The notes below the pieces were generated by a model. It was not told the DNA's origin. It saw nothing but the letters and a program-made list of their open reading frames with translations, and made no database searches. The position numbers and the translations under genes were made by a program. From Paraburkholderia mimosarum LMG 23256 = NBRC 106338 (lineage in GTDB: Bacteria; Pseudomonadota; Gammaproteobacteria; Burkholderiales; Burkholderiaceae), in contig NZ_BBJJ01000002.1 of NCBI RefSeq assembly GCF_000739815.1, positions 248,001 through 312,000 of the forward strand: 64,000 nt of DNA. The letters are read 5' to 3'. Shown piece by piece: positions 47,934-58,293 of the stretch; position 1 is the first letter of the stretch; the number at the start of each line of letters is the position of its first letter.

Positions 47934-49598
47934 ATGTCGCTTGCCGTGGTGCGCAGCCGCGCGCCGGCTGCCGGCCGCGCGCCCGAAGTCACCGTCGAAG
48001 TCCATCTCGCCAACGGGCTGCCGTCGTTCTCTATCGTCGGACTGCCCGACCTCGAAGTGCGCGAAAGCCGCGAGCGCGTGCGCGCTGCGCTCTCCAACTG
48101 CGGCTTCGATTTCCCGGTGAGGCGCATTACCGTCAACCTGGCGCCCGCCGATTTACCAAAGGAATCGGGCCGCTTCGATCTTCCGATCGCGCTCGGCATA
48201 CTCGCTGCGAGCGGTCAGATTCCGGTCGCGGCGCTCGCGCATCGCGAGTTCGCGGGGGAACTGTCGCTTACCGGCGCCGTGCGACCAATGCGCGGCGCGT
48301 TCGCCATGGCGTGCGGCACGGCACGCGCGCAAAGCAGTGGCTCAGCGTGCGGCGAGGCGCCGGCGCTCTCCCGCGGCAATGCGGCCGGCGAAAACGAATT
48401 CGTTCGTCATGCTGACGTTTCTGCCGACGAATCGCGGGTCGCCGTTGCGTCTGCGCGGCGCGAACACCATGGCGTGCACGAGCTATATCTACCCGCGCAA
48501 AACGCAGCCGAAGCGGCGCTCGTGCCGGGCGTCGCGGTTTATGGCGCAGCGGACTTGCGCTCGCTGTGCGCCCACCTCGCCGGCGAGGATCCCGACGCGC
48601 GTCTCGCGCCCGTGCATGCGAGCGCCATCGATGCCGCGCCAGCCGCCCCGCCCCCCGACATGGCCGACGTCATCGGCCAGCGCGGCGCGCGCCGGGCGCT
48701 CGAAGTCGCGGCGGCGGGCGGTCATCATCTCCTGATGGTGGGTCCGCCCGGCGCGGGCAAGTCGATGCTCGCGGCGCGCCTGCCCGGCCTGCTGCCGCCC
48801 ATGACCGACGACGAAGCGCTGGCGTCCGCGGCGCTGCTCTCCGCCAGCGCGATCGGCTTCACGCCGCAGCAGTGGCGGCAGCGGCCGTTTCGCGCGCCGC
48901 ATCACTCGTCGAGCGCGGCTGCGCTGATCGGCGGGCGCAATCCGCCGCAACCCGGCGAAATCACGCTGGCACATTTAGGTGTGCTATTTCTGGATGAGCT
49001 GCCAGAATTCGATCGCCATGTGCTCGAAACCCTGCGCGAGCCGCTCGAAGTAGGCGCAATCACGATTTCGCGCGCCGCCTGGCAAACCGACTTTCCGGCC
49101 GCCTGCCAGCTCGTTGCCGCGATGAACCCCTGCCCCTGCGGCTGGCGCGGCGATCCGGCAGGGCGCTGCCGCTGCACGCCCGAAAGCGCCGCGCGCTACC
49201 TGCGCAAGCTCTCCGGGCCGCTGCTGGACCGCATTGACATCCAGATCGAAATTCCTGCGCTGCCACCCGCCGAACTGGCCGCTCGCGCTAGCGCGAGCGC
49301 AGAATCGAGCGCCGCGATCGCCTTACGGGTGCAGGCGGCGCGCAAACGGCAACTGGCGCGCCAGGGGAAGACCAATCGCGAACTGACTGGCCGCGAGACC
49401 GATGCTGTCTGCCGGCCGGACGCCGCCGGTGAAACGCTGCTGCGCGAAGCGGGAGAGCGCTTCGGCTGGTCGGCGCGCGCGCATTACCGCGTGCTCAAGG
49501 TCGCCCGCACGATTGCCGATCTCGCGGGCATGCCGACGCCCGAAGCCGCACACGTTGCCGAGGCCGTGCAGTATCGGCGGGTATTCGCGGAGCGATAG
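47934..49598 (+). CDS. comM: YifB-family Mg chelatase-like AAA ATPase (ComM)
   Basis: A 554-residue AAA+ helicase-like ATPase related to ComM, which promotes branch migration in natural transformation. The N-terminal Lon-like domain is followed by Walker A GPPGAGKS (270-277) and Walker B VLFLDELPEF, with a CPCGWRGDPAGRCRC zinc-like motif and a C-terminal chelatase-like domain. Between MRGAFAMA and ELYLPAQNAAEAALVPG there is an insert of about 55 residues (128-183) not usual for the family. GGAG lies upstream of the ATG at 47934. The frame is intact through the insert. Confidence 0.93.
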   Translation: MSLAVVRSRAPAAGRAPEVTVEVHLANGLPSFSIVGLPDLEVRESRERVRAALSNCGFDFPVRRITVNLAPADLPKESGRFDLPIALGILAASGQIPVAALAHREFAGELSLTGAVRPMRGAFAMACGTARAQSSGSACGEAPALSRGNAAGENEFVRHADVSADESRVAVASARREHHGVHELYLPAQNAAEAALVPGVAVYGAADLRSLCAHLAGEDPDARLAPVHASAIDAAPAAPPPDMADVIGQRGARRALEVAAAGGHHLLMVGPPGAGKSMLAARLPGLLPPMTDDEALASAALLSASAIGFTPQQWRQRPFRAPHHSSSAAALIGGRNPPQPGEITLAHLGVLFLDELPEFDRHVLETLREPLEVGAITISRAAWQTDFPAACQLVAAMNPCPCGWRGDPAGRCRCTPESAARYLRKLSGPLLDRIDIQIEIPALPPAELAARASASAESSAAIALRVQAARKRQLARQGKTNRELTGRETDAVCRPDAAGETLLREAGERFGWSARAHYRVLKVARTIADLAGMPTPEAAHVAEAVQYRRVFAER

Positions 49599-50021
49599 GA
49601 AAACGCAACGGCAAATCAACGGAAACCCCCGGCGATGCTTGCGCCGCCTGAGCATCCCAATCGCGCCAATAAATCGAAGTCAAGGCTTGACTTATGCACA
49701 CATCGTCGTGTTAAGGCCCGTTTTATGCCGAGTCCTCCCTCCGCTCGCGCGGTTTCTATAAGCCATTGATTCTTCTAATTTTCTGGATTTCCCGAAAAGC
49801 GGCCAAAACTAACAGGAAGCCCACAGGACGGCACTTTCCAGCTTGCGGGCGGCTTTTTTCCACAAAGTTACCCACAGGTCCTGTGGGTAACCCGTAAACC
49901 TTCAATCAAATCTGGTAATTAGCGCGTTTACCTGCAGCGCAACCTTCATTTCGGGCCGCAATCGCCCGCCGCTCGGTGTGGCTGCCCTGTGCCGGCGAGG
50001 CGTGCTGCGGGGTCCAGAATC
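49599..50021. other. Convergent intergenic region with AT-rich stretch, palindrome and DnaA-box-like sites
   Basis: About 420 bases of lower GC between comM and the lipoprotein gene. TTATGCACA at 49692-49700 and TTTTCCACA at 49856-49864 match the DnaA-box consensus TTWTNCACA. An AT-rich run occupies about 49753-49790. A perfect palindrome lies at 49867-49891. CCCACAGGAC at 49820-49829 can also pair with 49878-49887, giving alternative foldings. Confidence 0.6.
49867..49891. repeat. Perfect 12-bp inverted repeat
   Basis: GTTACCCACAGG and CCTGTGGGTAAC are separated by a single T. Each arm holds TTACCCACA, one mismatch from the TTATCCACA DnaA box. Confidence 0.85.
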
Positions 50022-50633
50022 TCAGTAGAGCTTGAAAGATCCGAAGAATTGGTCAGCCTGCTCGACCGGCGGTTCGGCGCGACCGACGATCGCCACCTGG
50101 TAGGCGCGCGCGCCCTTCGCCACGAGCCGCGCGTGAATCGTGCGAGCCTCGCCGTTGGCGCCTGCCTTGCCGGCCATGCGCATCTCCATGCCCTCGATCG
50201 AACCGCCCGCCGCGAGCGGCACGGCCACGGCATGCGCCTGCGCAGGTGCGCCGACATTGCGCGCGAGGCCCGCGCGCAGGAAGTCGAGCGCCTTTTGCTG
50301 CGTCGCGGGCTGTGCGTCGGGCAAGTCGAGCGTGCCGACCACGAATACGTCGTCGGCAACTTCGGCTGTCTGCACTCGCATGCGCATCGGCGTCCCGTTC
50401 ACGTCGATGCTGCGCTCGTCCTTGCCCGGCTTGGCCGGCAGATCGACGGTGTAGCCGCTCTCGTTGCTGGAGACCGTGCGCCAGTCGTAGGTGGGCGAGC
50501 AGGCGGCCAGCGCGAACGCCGTCGCGAGCGCGCCCAGCGCCGGCGCACCGGCCGCCGTGAGAGTGCGCACCGGTGCGGTCAGCGAACGGCAGGCGCGGGC
50601 ATGAAAGGCGGAAAACATGAGGCGAATCGTCAT
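50022..50633 (-). CDS. Predicted lipoprotein of unknown function
   Basis: A 203-residue protein with a long N-terminal segment ending in a lipobox (ALAACSPTYDW, Cys45), so probably attached to the membrane. The rest is predicted globular (DWRTVSSNESGYTVDLPAKP, RMRVQTAEVADDVFVVGTLD, QFFGSFKL at the end). I do not recognise a characterised family. It is transcribed divergently from the TlpA-like gene, 131 bases away. ATGs at 50633 and 50618 are both possible. Confidence 0.75.
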   Translation of the reverse strand: MTIRLMFSAFHARACRSLTAPVRTLTAAGAPALGALATAFALAACSPTYDWRTVSSNESGYTVDLPAKPGKDERSIDVNGTPMRMRVQTAEVADDVFVVGTLDLPDAQPATQQKALDFLRAGLARNVGAPAQAHAVAVPLAAGGSIEGMEMRMAGKAGANGEARTIHARLVAKGARAYQVAIVGRAEPPVEQADQFFGSFKLY

Positions 50634-50764
50634 GAGCGTGAAAGGTGGGTGCCATTATCCGTCGGCACATACCGGTGTGTCGTTCCACAACGTCTATGCC
50701 GTGAAATTCGGCGCTACAATGATCTGGCTTCACACCCGCGCCCTTCGGCGCAAAGGCGAGACCC

Positions 50765-51298
50765 ATGACCGCTGCATCCCCGAATTCCTCGAACGCGCGC
50801 TCCGGCGCGATGCGCAGCATCGTCGCGGCGGTCGTGGTCGTCGCGATCGCCGTGGCAGGCTATTTCGCGTTCTTCGGCAGCCCGCCGCACGTGCCCGATG
50901 CGACCTTCACGCTGCTGTCCGGCCAGAAGGTCTCCACGAGCGACCTGAAAGGCAAGGTGTACCTCGTCAACTTCTGGGCGACGAGTTGCTCGACCTGTAT
51001 GGAGGAAATGCCGAAGATGGTCCAGACCTATAACCGCTTCAAGGGCGAAGGTCTCGAGTTCGTGGCCGTGGCGATGAATTACGACGCGCCGATGTACGTC
51101 GCGAACTACGCGCAAACGCGCCAGTTGCCGTTCAAGGTGGCAGTGGACGACGGCTCGGCGGCGAAGCAGTTCGGCAATGTCCAGCTCACGCCTACCACTT
51201 TCGTGATCGGCCGCGACGGCAAGATCCTCAAGCGCTACGTGGGCGAACCCCAATTCGCGGAACTCGACCAGTTGTTGCAGAAGGCGCTTGCGACTTGA
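50765..51298 (+). CDS. TlpA-family membrane-anchored thioredoxin
   Basis: A 177-residue periplasmic thiol reductase. An N-terminal anchor (IVAAVVVVAIAVAGYFAFF) precedes a thioredoxin domain with the active site in FWATSCSTCMEEMP (CSTC) and the cis-Pro in QLTPTTFVIGRDG. TlpA-like proteins reduce cytochrome c or CuA cysteines or act against oxidative stress. The substrate here is unknown. A strong terminator follows. Confidence 0.9.
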   Translation: MTAASPNSSNARSGAMRSIVAAVVVVAIAVAGYFAFFGSPPHVPDATFTLLSGQKVSTSDLKGKVYLVNFWATSCSTCMEEMPKMVQTYNRFKGEGLEFVAVAMNYDAPMYVANYAQTRQLPFKVAVDDGSAAKQFGNVQLTPTTFVIGRDGKILKRYVGEPQFAELDQLLQKALAT

Positions 51299-51323
51299 TA
51301 CGCGCCTGATGGTGTGTGTCAAC

Positions 51324-51355
51324 AAAAAAGCAGCGGAAACCCCGCTGCTTTTTTT
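51324..51355. terminator. Bidirectional terminator between the TlpA gene and dctD
   Basis: AAAAAAGCAGCGG and CCGCTGCTTTTTT form a 13-bp stem with a 5-base loop; both strands have T-tracts. Confidence 0.92.
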
Positions 51356-51381
51356 ACGCCTGCTTGCTCCGTCACGCGCTG

Positions 51382-52731
<1,350 letters not shown>

Positions 52732-52816
52732 GTTCGTTCGTCATCCTGATTCATGAGCCAGCGTTACCTGGGTGCTCCACAAGGCGCGTTTCACAAGCCC
52801 GCTTCACAAGCTCGCT

Positions 52817-54694
52817 TCACAAGCCCGCCGCACGCGCCGCGCTCGCGGCGTCCGCGCGGGCGCGGCGCAGCGTCAGCACGAAGCGCGCGCCGCCTTCCGG
52901 TGCGTTGCTCGCGGTGAGCGAGCCGCCACAGTCGCGTGCAATCGACGAGGAAATCGCGAGCCCGAGGCCGAGCCCCTGCCCCATCTCCTTCGTCGTGAAG
53001 AACGGCTCGAAGAGGCGCGGCAAGACCTCCTCGGGAATGCCGGGACCATTGTCGCGCACGGCGATCTCGAGCGTCGCGGCGCTCGCCTGCACCTCGATCG
53101 CAATGCGCGGCGACGGCACGCCCGCCACGGCGTCGAGCGCGTTGCCCACCACGTTGATGAGCACCTGTTCGAGCCGCAGGTCGTCGCATTGGGCGCTCAG
53201 GTCCGGATAGTCCGCGTCGGGATCGAGCGGCGCGGCCGGCGCGCCCTCTTCGAGCAGCGTGAGATCCACGCGCACGCCGTCGAGCCGCTTGCCGAGCAGC
53301 GCAAGCGAGTTGCGCAGCGCCCGGGCGACCGGTGCGCGCGCGCTCCTGGGCCGCGCGCGTCCGACGAACAGCTTGAGCTGATTCACGATCTTGCCCATGC
53401 GCTCGGTGAGCGAGGCGATCGCCTCCAGATTCTCGGTGGCCGCGGCGTACTGGCCGCGCTCGAGAAATACGCGCGTGTTGTCCGAGAAGCTGCGCAGCGC
53501 GGCGAGCGGCTGGTTCAGCTCGTGCGTGATGCCCGCCGCCATCTGGCCGAGCGCGGCGAGCTTGCTCGCCTGGATCAGTTCGTCCTGGGTCGCGCGCAGC
53601 TCGGCTTCGGCCCGCGTGCGTTCCGCCACCTCGCGCTGCAGGCGCTCGTTCGCCTGCGAGAGATCGGCGGTGCGCTCGGCCACGCGCTCGTTGAGCATGG
53701 CATAGGCCTTTTGCAGCATCGCGCGGCTGCGCATCACCTCCTTCACGCGCGCGCGCCGCATGCGCCAGTAGAAACCGAGGAGACACAGCGAAACATAGCC
53801 GAAGCCCGTCATGATGGTCGCATTGCGCGAGGCCTCGAGCACCGGGCCGATCGACGACATCGTGACGAGATGCCAGTCGGGCTCGCCGAGCGAGCGGCGC
53901 GTTTCCAGGTAGCGCGGCGCGCGGATGCCCGCGCCCATGCGCACGATGTCGGCGTCGCCCGGCAGCACGCGCTCGACGCTCGCGGGCAGCGGCGCGATCG
54001 GCTCGCTCGCGTACTGGCGCGTGGCGTCGATCGAGGCGATCACCGCGGGCGGCAGCGGCCGCACCGTGCGGTACTTCCACGCGGGCACCGAGGAGAGAAA
54101 GATCACGCCGTGATCGTCGGTGACGAGGAGCGGCTCCGAGGCATCCGTGCCCGGAAACCATTCGAGATTGAGCTTCACCACCGCCACGCCGACGATCTTG
54201 CCGTTGCGCCGCACGGGCTGCGAGACGTAGTAGCCCGGGTCGTGCGAGATCGTGCCGATGCCGAAGAAGCGGCCCACGCGGCCGTTCATCGCGTCGATGA
54301 AATACGGACGGAAACGGTAATCGGCGCCGACGAAGCTATCGGGATCGCGCCAGTTGCTCGCGGCGATGCTCAAGCCGTCGGCACGGATGATGTAGGTCGT
54401 CGTGGCGCGCGCGTGGCGGTTCACGTCTTCGAGATAGCGATTCGCAGCGGCCACCCACTCGGGCCGCTGGTCGACGAGCACGTCCTGCACGACCGGATGC
54501 TCGCCGACGATGTACGGCAGCGAGTCGTAGCGCTCGAGCGTGCTCTTGAGCGACGCCGCGGTACGGTCGCCGCGCACGGCGGCGTTGCGGCGCAACTGGT
54601 CGATACCGCTCTGCCACGTGAGCGCCCAGGTGAGCGCGCAGACCGCGACGAGCCCGGCAGCGAGCGCGAAGAGGATGATTAGGCGGCGCGTCAC
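52817..54694 (-). CDS. dctB: C4-dicarboxylate sensor histidine kinase DctB
   Basis: A 625-residue membrane sensor. Two helices (about 5-25 and 293-310) enclose a periplasmic double-PAS/Cache domain with SNWRDPDSFVGADYRFRPYF and SHDPGYYVSQPV, the dicarboxylate pocket. A coiled coil (about 320-370) leads to the kinase with phospho-His391 in ITHELNQPLAAL. The N and G boxes NVVGNALDAV and LGLGLAISSS follow. It starts with GTG at 54694, GGAAG eight bases upstream. It phosphorylates DctD encoded next to it. Confidence 0.95.
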   Translation of the reverse strand: MTRRLIILFALAAGLVAVCALTWALTWQSGIDQLRRNAAVRGDRTAASLKSTLERYDSLPYIVGEHPVVQDVLVDQRPEWVAAANRYLEDVNRHARATTTYIIRADGLSIAASNWRDPDSFVGADYRFRPYFIDAMNGRVGRFFGIGTISHDPGYYVSQPVRRNGKIVGVAVVKLNLEWFPGTDASEPLLVTDDHGVIFLSSVPAWKYRTVRPLPPAVIASIDATRQYASEPIAPLPASVERVLPGDADIVRMGAGIRAPRYLETRRSLGEPDWHLVTMSSIGPVLEASRNATIMTGFGYVSLCLLGFYWRMRRARVKEVMRSRAMLQKAYAMLNERVAERTADLSQANERLQREVAERTRAEAELRATQDELIQASKLAALGQMAAGITHELNQPLAALRSFSDNTRVFLERGQYAAATENLEAIASLTERMGKIVNQLKLFVGRARPRSARAPVARALRNSLALLGKRLDGVRVDLTLLEEGAPAAPLDPDADYPDLSAQCDDLRLEQVLINVVGNALDAVAGVPSPRIAIEVQASAATLEIAVRDNGPGIPEEVLPRLFEPFFTTKEMGQGLGLGLAISSSIARDCGGSLTASNAPEGGARFVLTLRRARADAASAARAAGL

Positions 54695-54996
54695 GTGAGC
54701 GGCTTCCAGACAGTGGAGGGGTCGAGGCGGATGAGGGAGATTGTGGCACACGGCCGCGCCGTAGCGTCCGGGCGGGACGGCTGGCTTCTGGCGCAGGCGG
54801 GCAACGTGAGGCAAAGTCGGACGGGAAGCGCAAAAACGGGCGACGCGGACGCAGGGGAAACGGCGCGCCGCCCAGCGGCCCGAGCCGCGAAAGACACATC
54901 GAAACATCGTCGGGCGGCGCGCGCCTCCCTGGCTTGAGCGCACCCCCGCAAGGCGGGCAAGGCGCGCCATCGGCAGCGCGCTCCGCCCAGCGCGGC
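54695..54996. other. Intergenic region between dctA and dctB
   Basis: About 300 GC-rich bases downstream of dctA's stop side and upstream of dctB. I see neither a clear promoter for dctBD nor a terminator for dctA. Confidence 0.35.
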
Positions 54997-56280
54997 TTAT
55001 GCGCCTGCGCTTTCCTTCACTTGTTCCACATCGCCGGAGAGCACGGCGCGCAGCTTGCTGCGGTCGAGCTCCTTCTCCCACGCCGAGACCACGACCGTCG
55101 CCACGCCGTTGCCGACGATGTTGGTCAGCGCGCGGCACTCGCTCATGAAGCGGTCGATGCCGAGAATCAGCACCATCCCCGAGAGCGGAATGGTCGGCAC
55201 GACGGCAAGCGTTGCCGCGAGCGTGATGAAGCCCGCGCCGGTCACGCCGCTCGCGCCCTTCGAGGTGAGCATCGTCACCGCGAGCAGCGTGAGCTGCTGC
55301 GTCCACGTGAGGTCGGTGTTGGTCGCCTGGGCGATGAAGAGCACCGCCATCGTCATGTAGATGTTGGTGCCGTCGAGGTTGAACGAATAGCCGGTCGGCA
55401 CCACGAGGCCCACCACCGAGCGCGAGCAGCCAAGGCGCTCGAGCTTCTGCATCAGTTGCGGCAGCGCCGATTCCGATGAGCTCGTGCCGAGCACGATCAG
55501 CAGCTCTTCCTTGATATAGGCAACGAAGCGGATGATCGAGAAGCCCGTGAAGCGCGCGATCGCGCCGAGCACGACGAGCACGAACACGATCGACGTGAGA
55601 TAGAACGTGCCGATCAGCTTGAGCATCGGAATCAGCGAGCCGACGCCGTACTTGCCGATGGTGAACGCCATCGCGCCGAACGCGCCGATCGGTGCGAGCT
55701 TCGTGACGATCTTCACGACGCCGAACAGCACGCGCGACACGCCGTCGATGAACTCCGTCACCACGCGGCCGCGCTCGCCCAGTTGCGTGAGCACGGCGCC
55801 GAACAGCAGCGCGATCAGCAGGATCTGCAGAATTTCACCCTGCGCGAACGCCGACGTGATCGTGTCGGGAATGATGTGCATGAAGAAGTCGACGGTGCTC
55901 TGGCCGTGCGCCTTCTCGGCGTAGCTCGCCACGGCCTTGGCGTCGAGCGTGTGGACGTCGACGTTGAAGCCCGCGCCCGGCTTGAGCACGTGCGTGGCGA
56001 TGAGGCCGAGCACCAGCGCGAAGGTCGAGACGATCTCGAAGTAGAGCAGCGCCTTGCCGCCCACGCGGCCCACCTTCTTCATGTCCTCCATGCCGGCGAT
56101 CCCGGTCACGACGGTACAGAAGATGATCGGCCCGATCACCATCTTGATGAGCTTGATGAAGGCGTCGCCGAGCGGCTTCATGTCGATGCCGAGGGCGGGC
56201 CAGTAATGACCGAGGATCACGCCGATGACGATCGCCACGATCACCTGGACGTAGAGGACTTTGTGGAGAGGTTTCTTCAC
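54997..56280 (-). CDS. dctA: C4-dicarboxylate:H+ symporter
   Basis: A 427-residue inner-membrane carrier of the DAACS family that imports succinate, fumarate and malate. It begins with [20 protein letters not shown], has [19 protein letters not shown], the serine-rich re-entrant [35 protein letters not shown] and [17 protein letters not shown]. The GTG start at 56280 has AGGAA upstream and gives the usual family length. It is preceded by a sigma-54 promoter and activator palindromes and lies next to dctBD, matching the known regulatory circuit. Confidence 0.97.
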   Translation of the reverse strand: MKKPLHKVLYVQVIVAIVIGVILGHYWPALGIDMKPLGDAFIKLIKMVIGPIIFCTVVTGIAGMEDMKKVGRVGGKALLYFEIVSTFALVLGLIATHVLKPGAGFNVDVHTLDAKAVASYAEKAHGQSTVDFFMHIIPDTITSAFAQGEILQILLIALLFGAVLTQLGERGRVVTEFIDGVSRVLFGVVKIVTKLAPIGAFGAMAFTIGKYGVGSLIPMLKLIGTFYLTSIVFVLVVLGAIARFTGFSIIRFVAYIKEELLIVLGTSSSESALPQLMQKLERLGCSRSVVGLVVPTGYSFNLDGTNIYMTMAVLFIAQATNTDLTWTQQLTLLAVTMLTSKGASGVTGAGFITLAATLAVVPTIPLSGMVLILGIDRFMSECRALTNIVGNGVATVVVSAWEKELDRSKLRAVLSGDVEQVKESAGA

Positions 56281-56356
56281 GATGGTTCCTGCGAATGAGT
56301 TAAGCCAATGGCCGCGCACTTTCGAGCGCCATGCCGCGACAGGTCGAAACGGGGGA

Positions 56357-56386
56357 TCAGCGAAACCGGAAGATGGGATCGGACAT
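56357..56386 (-). CDS. Putative nine-residue upstream ORF in the dctA leader
   Basis: On the minus strand AAGGAGA lies at ideal spacing before an ATG at 56386, which opens MSDPIFRFR and then TGA. It ends 76 bases before the dctA start and lies inside the transcript expected from the sigma-54 promoter. The strong ribosome-binding site suggests translation. No comparable peptide is known to me. Confidence 0.4.
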   Translation of the reverse strand: MSDPIFRFR

Positions 56387-56414
56387 CGGCTGTCTCCTTG
56401 ATTCTTTTTTTTGT

Positions 56415-56434
56415 CGCGGCCGGGGTTGGCCGCG
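56415..56434 (-). promoter_or_regulatory. Hairpin at the predicted 5' end of the dctA transcript
   Basis: CGCGGCC (56415-56421) and GGCCGCG (56428-56434) pair with a 6-base loop. The sigma-54 start site is predicted at about 56434-56435, so the mRNA would begin with this hairpin, which could protect its 5' end. Confidence 0.5.
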
Positions 56435-56444
56435 CATATCTATT

Positions 56445-56460
56445 AGCAAGGTCGATGCCA
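56445..56460 (-). promoter_or_regulatory. Sigma-54 promoter of dctA
   Basis: On the minus strand TGGCAT-CGACC-TTGCT, with GG and GC ten bases apart. One mismatch from TGGCAC-N5-TTGCT. Confidence 0.85.
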
Positions 56461-56523
56461 GCGCGCGCCCGCAGGCGCGGCCTTGATTTATAAGGATTTT
56501 TTGTGGTCGCGCGCGGGCGCCCT

Positions 56524-56573
56524 TATGGATTTCCGGAAATCCACCCCGGGGGCGTATGGCTTTCCGTAAGGAT
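56524..56573. promoter_or_regulatory. Paired upstream activator sites, probably for DctD
   Basis: A perfect 16-bp palindrome GGATTTCCGGAAATCC at 56527-56542 is followed by a related, less perfect copy (TATGGCTTTCCGTAAGGATC from 56555). The TATGG starts are 31 bases apart, about three helical turns. They lie 65-115 bases upstream of the dctA sigma-54 promoter, the usual location for an NtrC-family enhancer. Confidence 0.7.
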
Positions 56574-56583
56574 CAGCCGGGCG

Positions 56584-57471
56584 TCAGCCGCGCCCCTTCC
56601 ACGGCACGAGCCGCTTCTCGAGCGCGCGCATGCCCAGGTCGAAGCCCCAGGCGATCAACCCGATCAGTACGATGCCCATGACCACGACGTCGGTGCGCAG
56701 GAAGCTCGACGCGTTGAGCACCATCTGGCCCAGGCCCGCCGTGGCGGCGACCATTTCGGCAGCCACGAGCGTGGTCCAGCCAAAGCCGATGGCGATGCGC
56801 AGGCCCGTGAGGATCTCCGGCAGCGCGGCGGGCAGCACGACGAAGCGCACGATCTGCGCGAAGCCGCCGCCGAGCGACGCCGCCGCGCGGATCTGCTCGA
56901 CGCTCGCGCTCCTTGCGCCGGCGCGCGCCGCCATCGCAATGGGCGCAAAGCAGGCGAGCCAGATCACGACGATCTTCGCGGTCTCGTCGATGCCGAACCA
57001 GATCACCACGAGCGGCAGGTAGGCGAGCGGCGGCAGCGGCCGGTAGAACTCGAGTGGCGGATCGAGCAGGCCGCGCGCGATGCGCGACACACTCATCAGA
57101 ATGCCGACGGGAACGGCCGTCACCACGGCGAGCAGGAACGCGCCGAACACGCGCAGCGCGCTCCAGAGCAGGTGCTCGGAGAGCGGCAGTCCGCCCTGAA
57201 TGCGGCCATGCCAGGCGTCGGTGAAAGCTTGCCAGACGGCTTCGGGTGTCGGCAGGAAGAGCGGCGGCAGCCAGTGCAGATGCGTGGCGAGCCACCAGAG
57301 CAGCGCAAGCGCCGCGACCGAGGCCGCGCTCAGCGCCGCCGTCGGGCCTTCACCCGGCATGCGCCAGACTGTCGAGCGCGGCATTTGCGCGGCGCGCGCA
57401 TCGTCGGTTCGGCGCGCTGCGCGCGGTGCCTCAGGCGCGACGTCTCTCAACGATTCCTGCGGCACGCTCAT
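56584..57471 (-). CDS. tauC: Taurine/sulfonate ABC transporter permease
   Basis: A 295-residue inner-membrane permease of the SsuC/TauC type. After a hydrophilic start come about six helices. [20 protein letters not shown] and the EAA-loop [35 protein letters not shown] (which contacts the ATPase) are typical. Its ATG overlaps the stop of the ATPase gene by four bases (ATGA). Substrate assignment follows from the binding protein in the same operon. Confidence 0.9.
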   Translation of the reverse strand: MSVPQESLRDVAPEAPRAARRTDDARAAQMPRSTVWRMPGEGPTAALSAASVAALALLWWLATHLHWLPPLFLPTPEAVWQAFTDAWHGRIQGGLPLSEHLLWSALRVFGAFLLAVVTAVPVGILMSVSRIARGLLDPPLEFYRPLPPLAYLPLVVIWFGIDETAKIVVIWLACFAPIAMAARAGARSASVEQIRAAASLGGGFAQIVRFVVLPAALPEILTGLRIAIGFGWTTLVAAEMVAATAGLGQMVLNASSFLRTDVVVMGIVLIGLIAWGFDLGMRALEKRLVPWKGRG

Positions 57472-58259
57472 GCTGCCTCCGCATCGGCGTGCAGCAAGTC
57501 CACCAGCCGCTCGCGCCACGCGATGAATTCCGGCGACGACTTCACGGCGCGCGCATCGCGCGTCGCGAGATACTGCCGCGCGAACGGCACTTCGTACTCG
57601 CGCTCGATGCGGCCCGGCCCCGGCGTCATGACGACGATGCGCGTCGCCAGAAAGAGCGCTTCCTCCACGCTGTGCGTGATGAAGAACACCGTCTTCTGCG
57701 TGCGCGCCCAGACGTCGAGCACGAGCGTCTGCACCTGCTCGCGCGTCATGGCGTCGAGCGCGCCCATCGGCTCGTCCATCAGCAGGATCTGGGGGTCGCT
57801 CGCGAGCGCGCGCGCAATACCCACACGCTGCTGCATGCCGCCCGAGAGCGCGTACACGCGCTCGCGCGCCTGCGCCTCGAGACCCACGAGCGCAAGCTGC
57901 TCGCGCGCGATGCGCTCCCTTTCGGCCTTCGGCACACGCCGAAAACGCAAGCCAAGCGCGACGTTCTCCAGCACGTCGAGCCACGGCAGCAGCGCATGCT
58001 TCTGGAACACCACGCCGCGCTCCGCGCCCGGCCCCTCCACGCGCGCGCCGTTCACGCGCACCTCGCCCTGTGCGGGCTCGATAAAGCCCGCGATGCAGTT
58101 GAGCAGCGTGGTCTTGCCGCAGCCCGAGGCGCCGAGCGCCACGACGAACTCGCCGCTCGCCACTTCGAGGTTCACGTCCGCGAGCGCCACGTTGGGCGCG
58201 GCGTCGCGGCGCGCGCCTTCGTAGACGACGGTGAGATCGCGGATCGCGAGCGCGCTCAT
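57468..58259 (-). CDS. tauB: Taurine/sulfonate ABC transporter ATP-binding protein
   Basis: A 263-residue ABC ATPase. Walker A is GASGCGKTT (about residues 43-51), the signature is [15 protein letters not shown], Walker B is ILLMDEP and the switch His is in [11 protein letters not shown]. It couples ATP hydrolysis to import through the adjacent permease. It lies 34 bases after tauA and overlaps tauC. Confidence 0.92.
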   Translation of the reverse strand: MSALAIRDLTVVYEGARRDAAPNVALADVNLEVASGEFVVALGASGCGKTTLLNCIAGFIEPAQGEVRVNGARVEGPGAERGVVFQKHALLPWLDVLENVALGLRFRRVPKAERERIAREQLALVGLEAQARERVYALSGGMQQRVGIARALASDPQILLMDEPMGALDAMTREQVQTLVLDVWARTQKTVFFITHSVEEALFLATRIVVMTPGPGRIEREYEVPFARQYLATRDARAVKSSPEFIAWRERLVDLLHADAEAA

Positions 58260-58293
58260 GCCAGCCCCCCTTTTGTCAGTGCGCTCAGTGCGC

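Noticed and set aside
49599..50021. Chromosomal replication origin
   Set aside because: Only a few DnaA-box-like sites occur and none of dnaA, dnaN, rpmH, parA/B or gidA is near.
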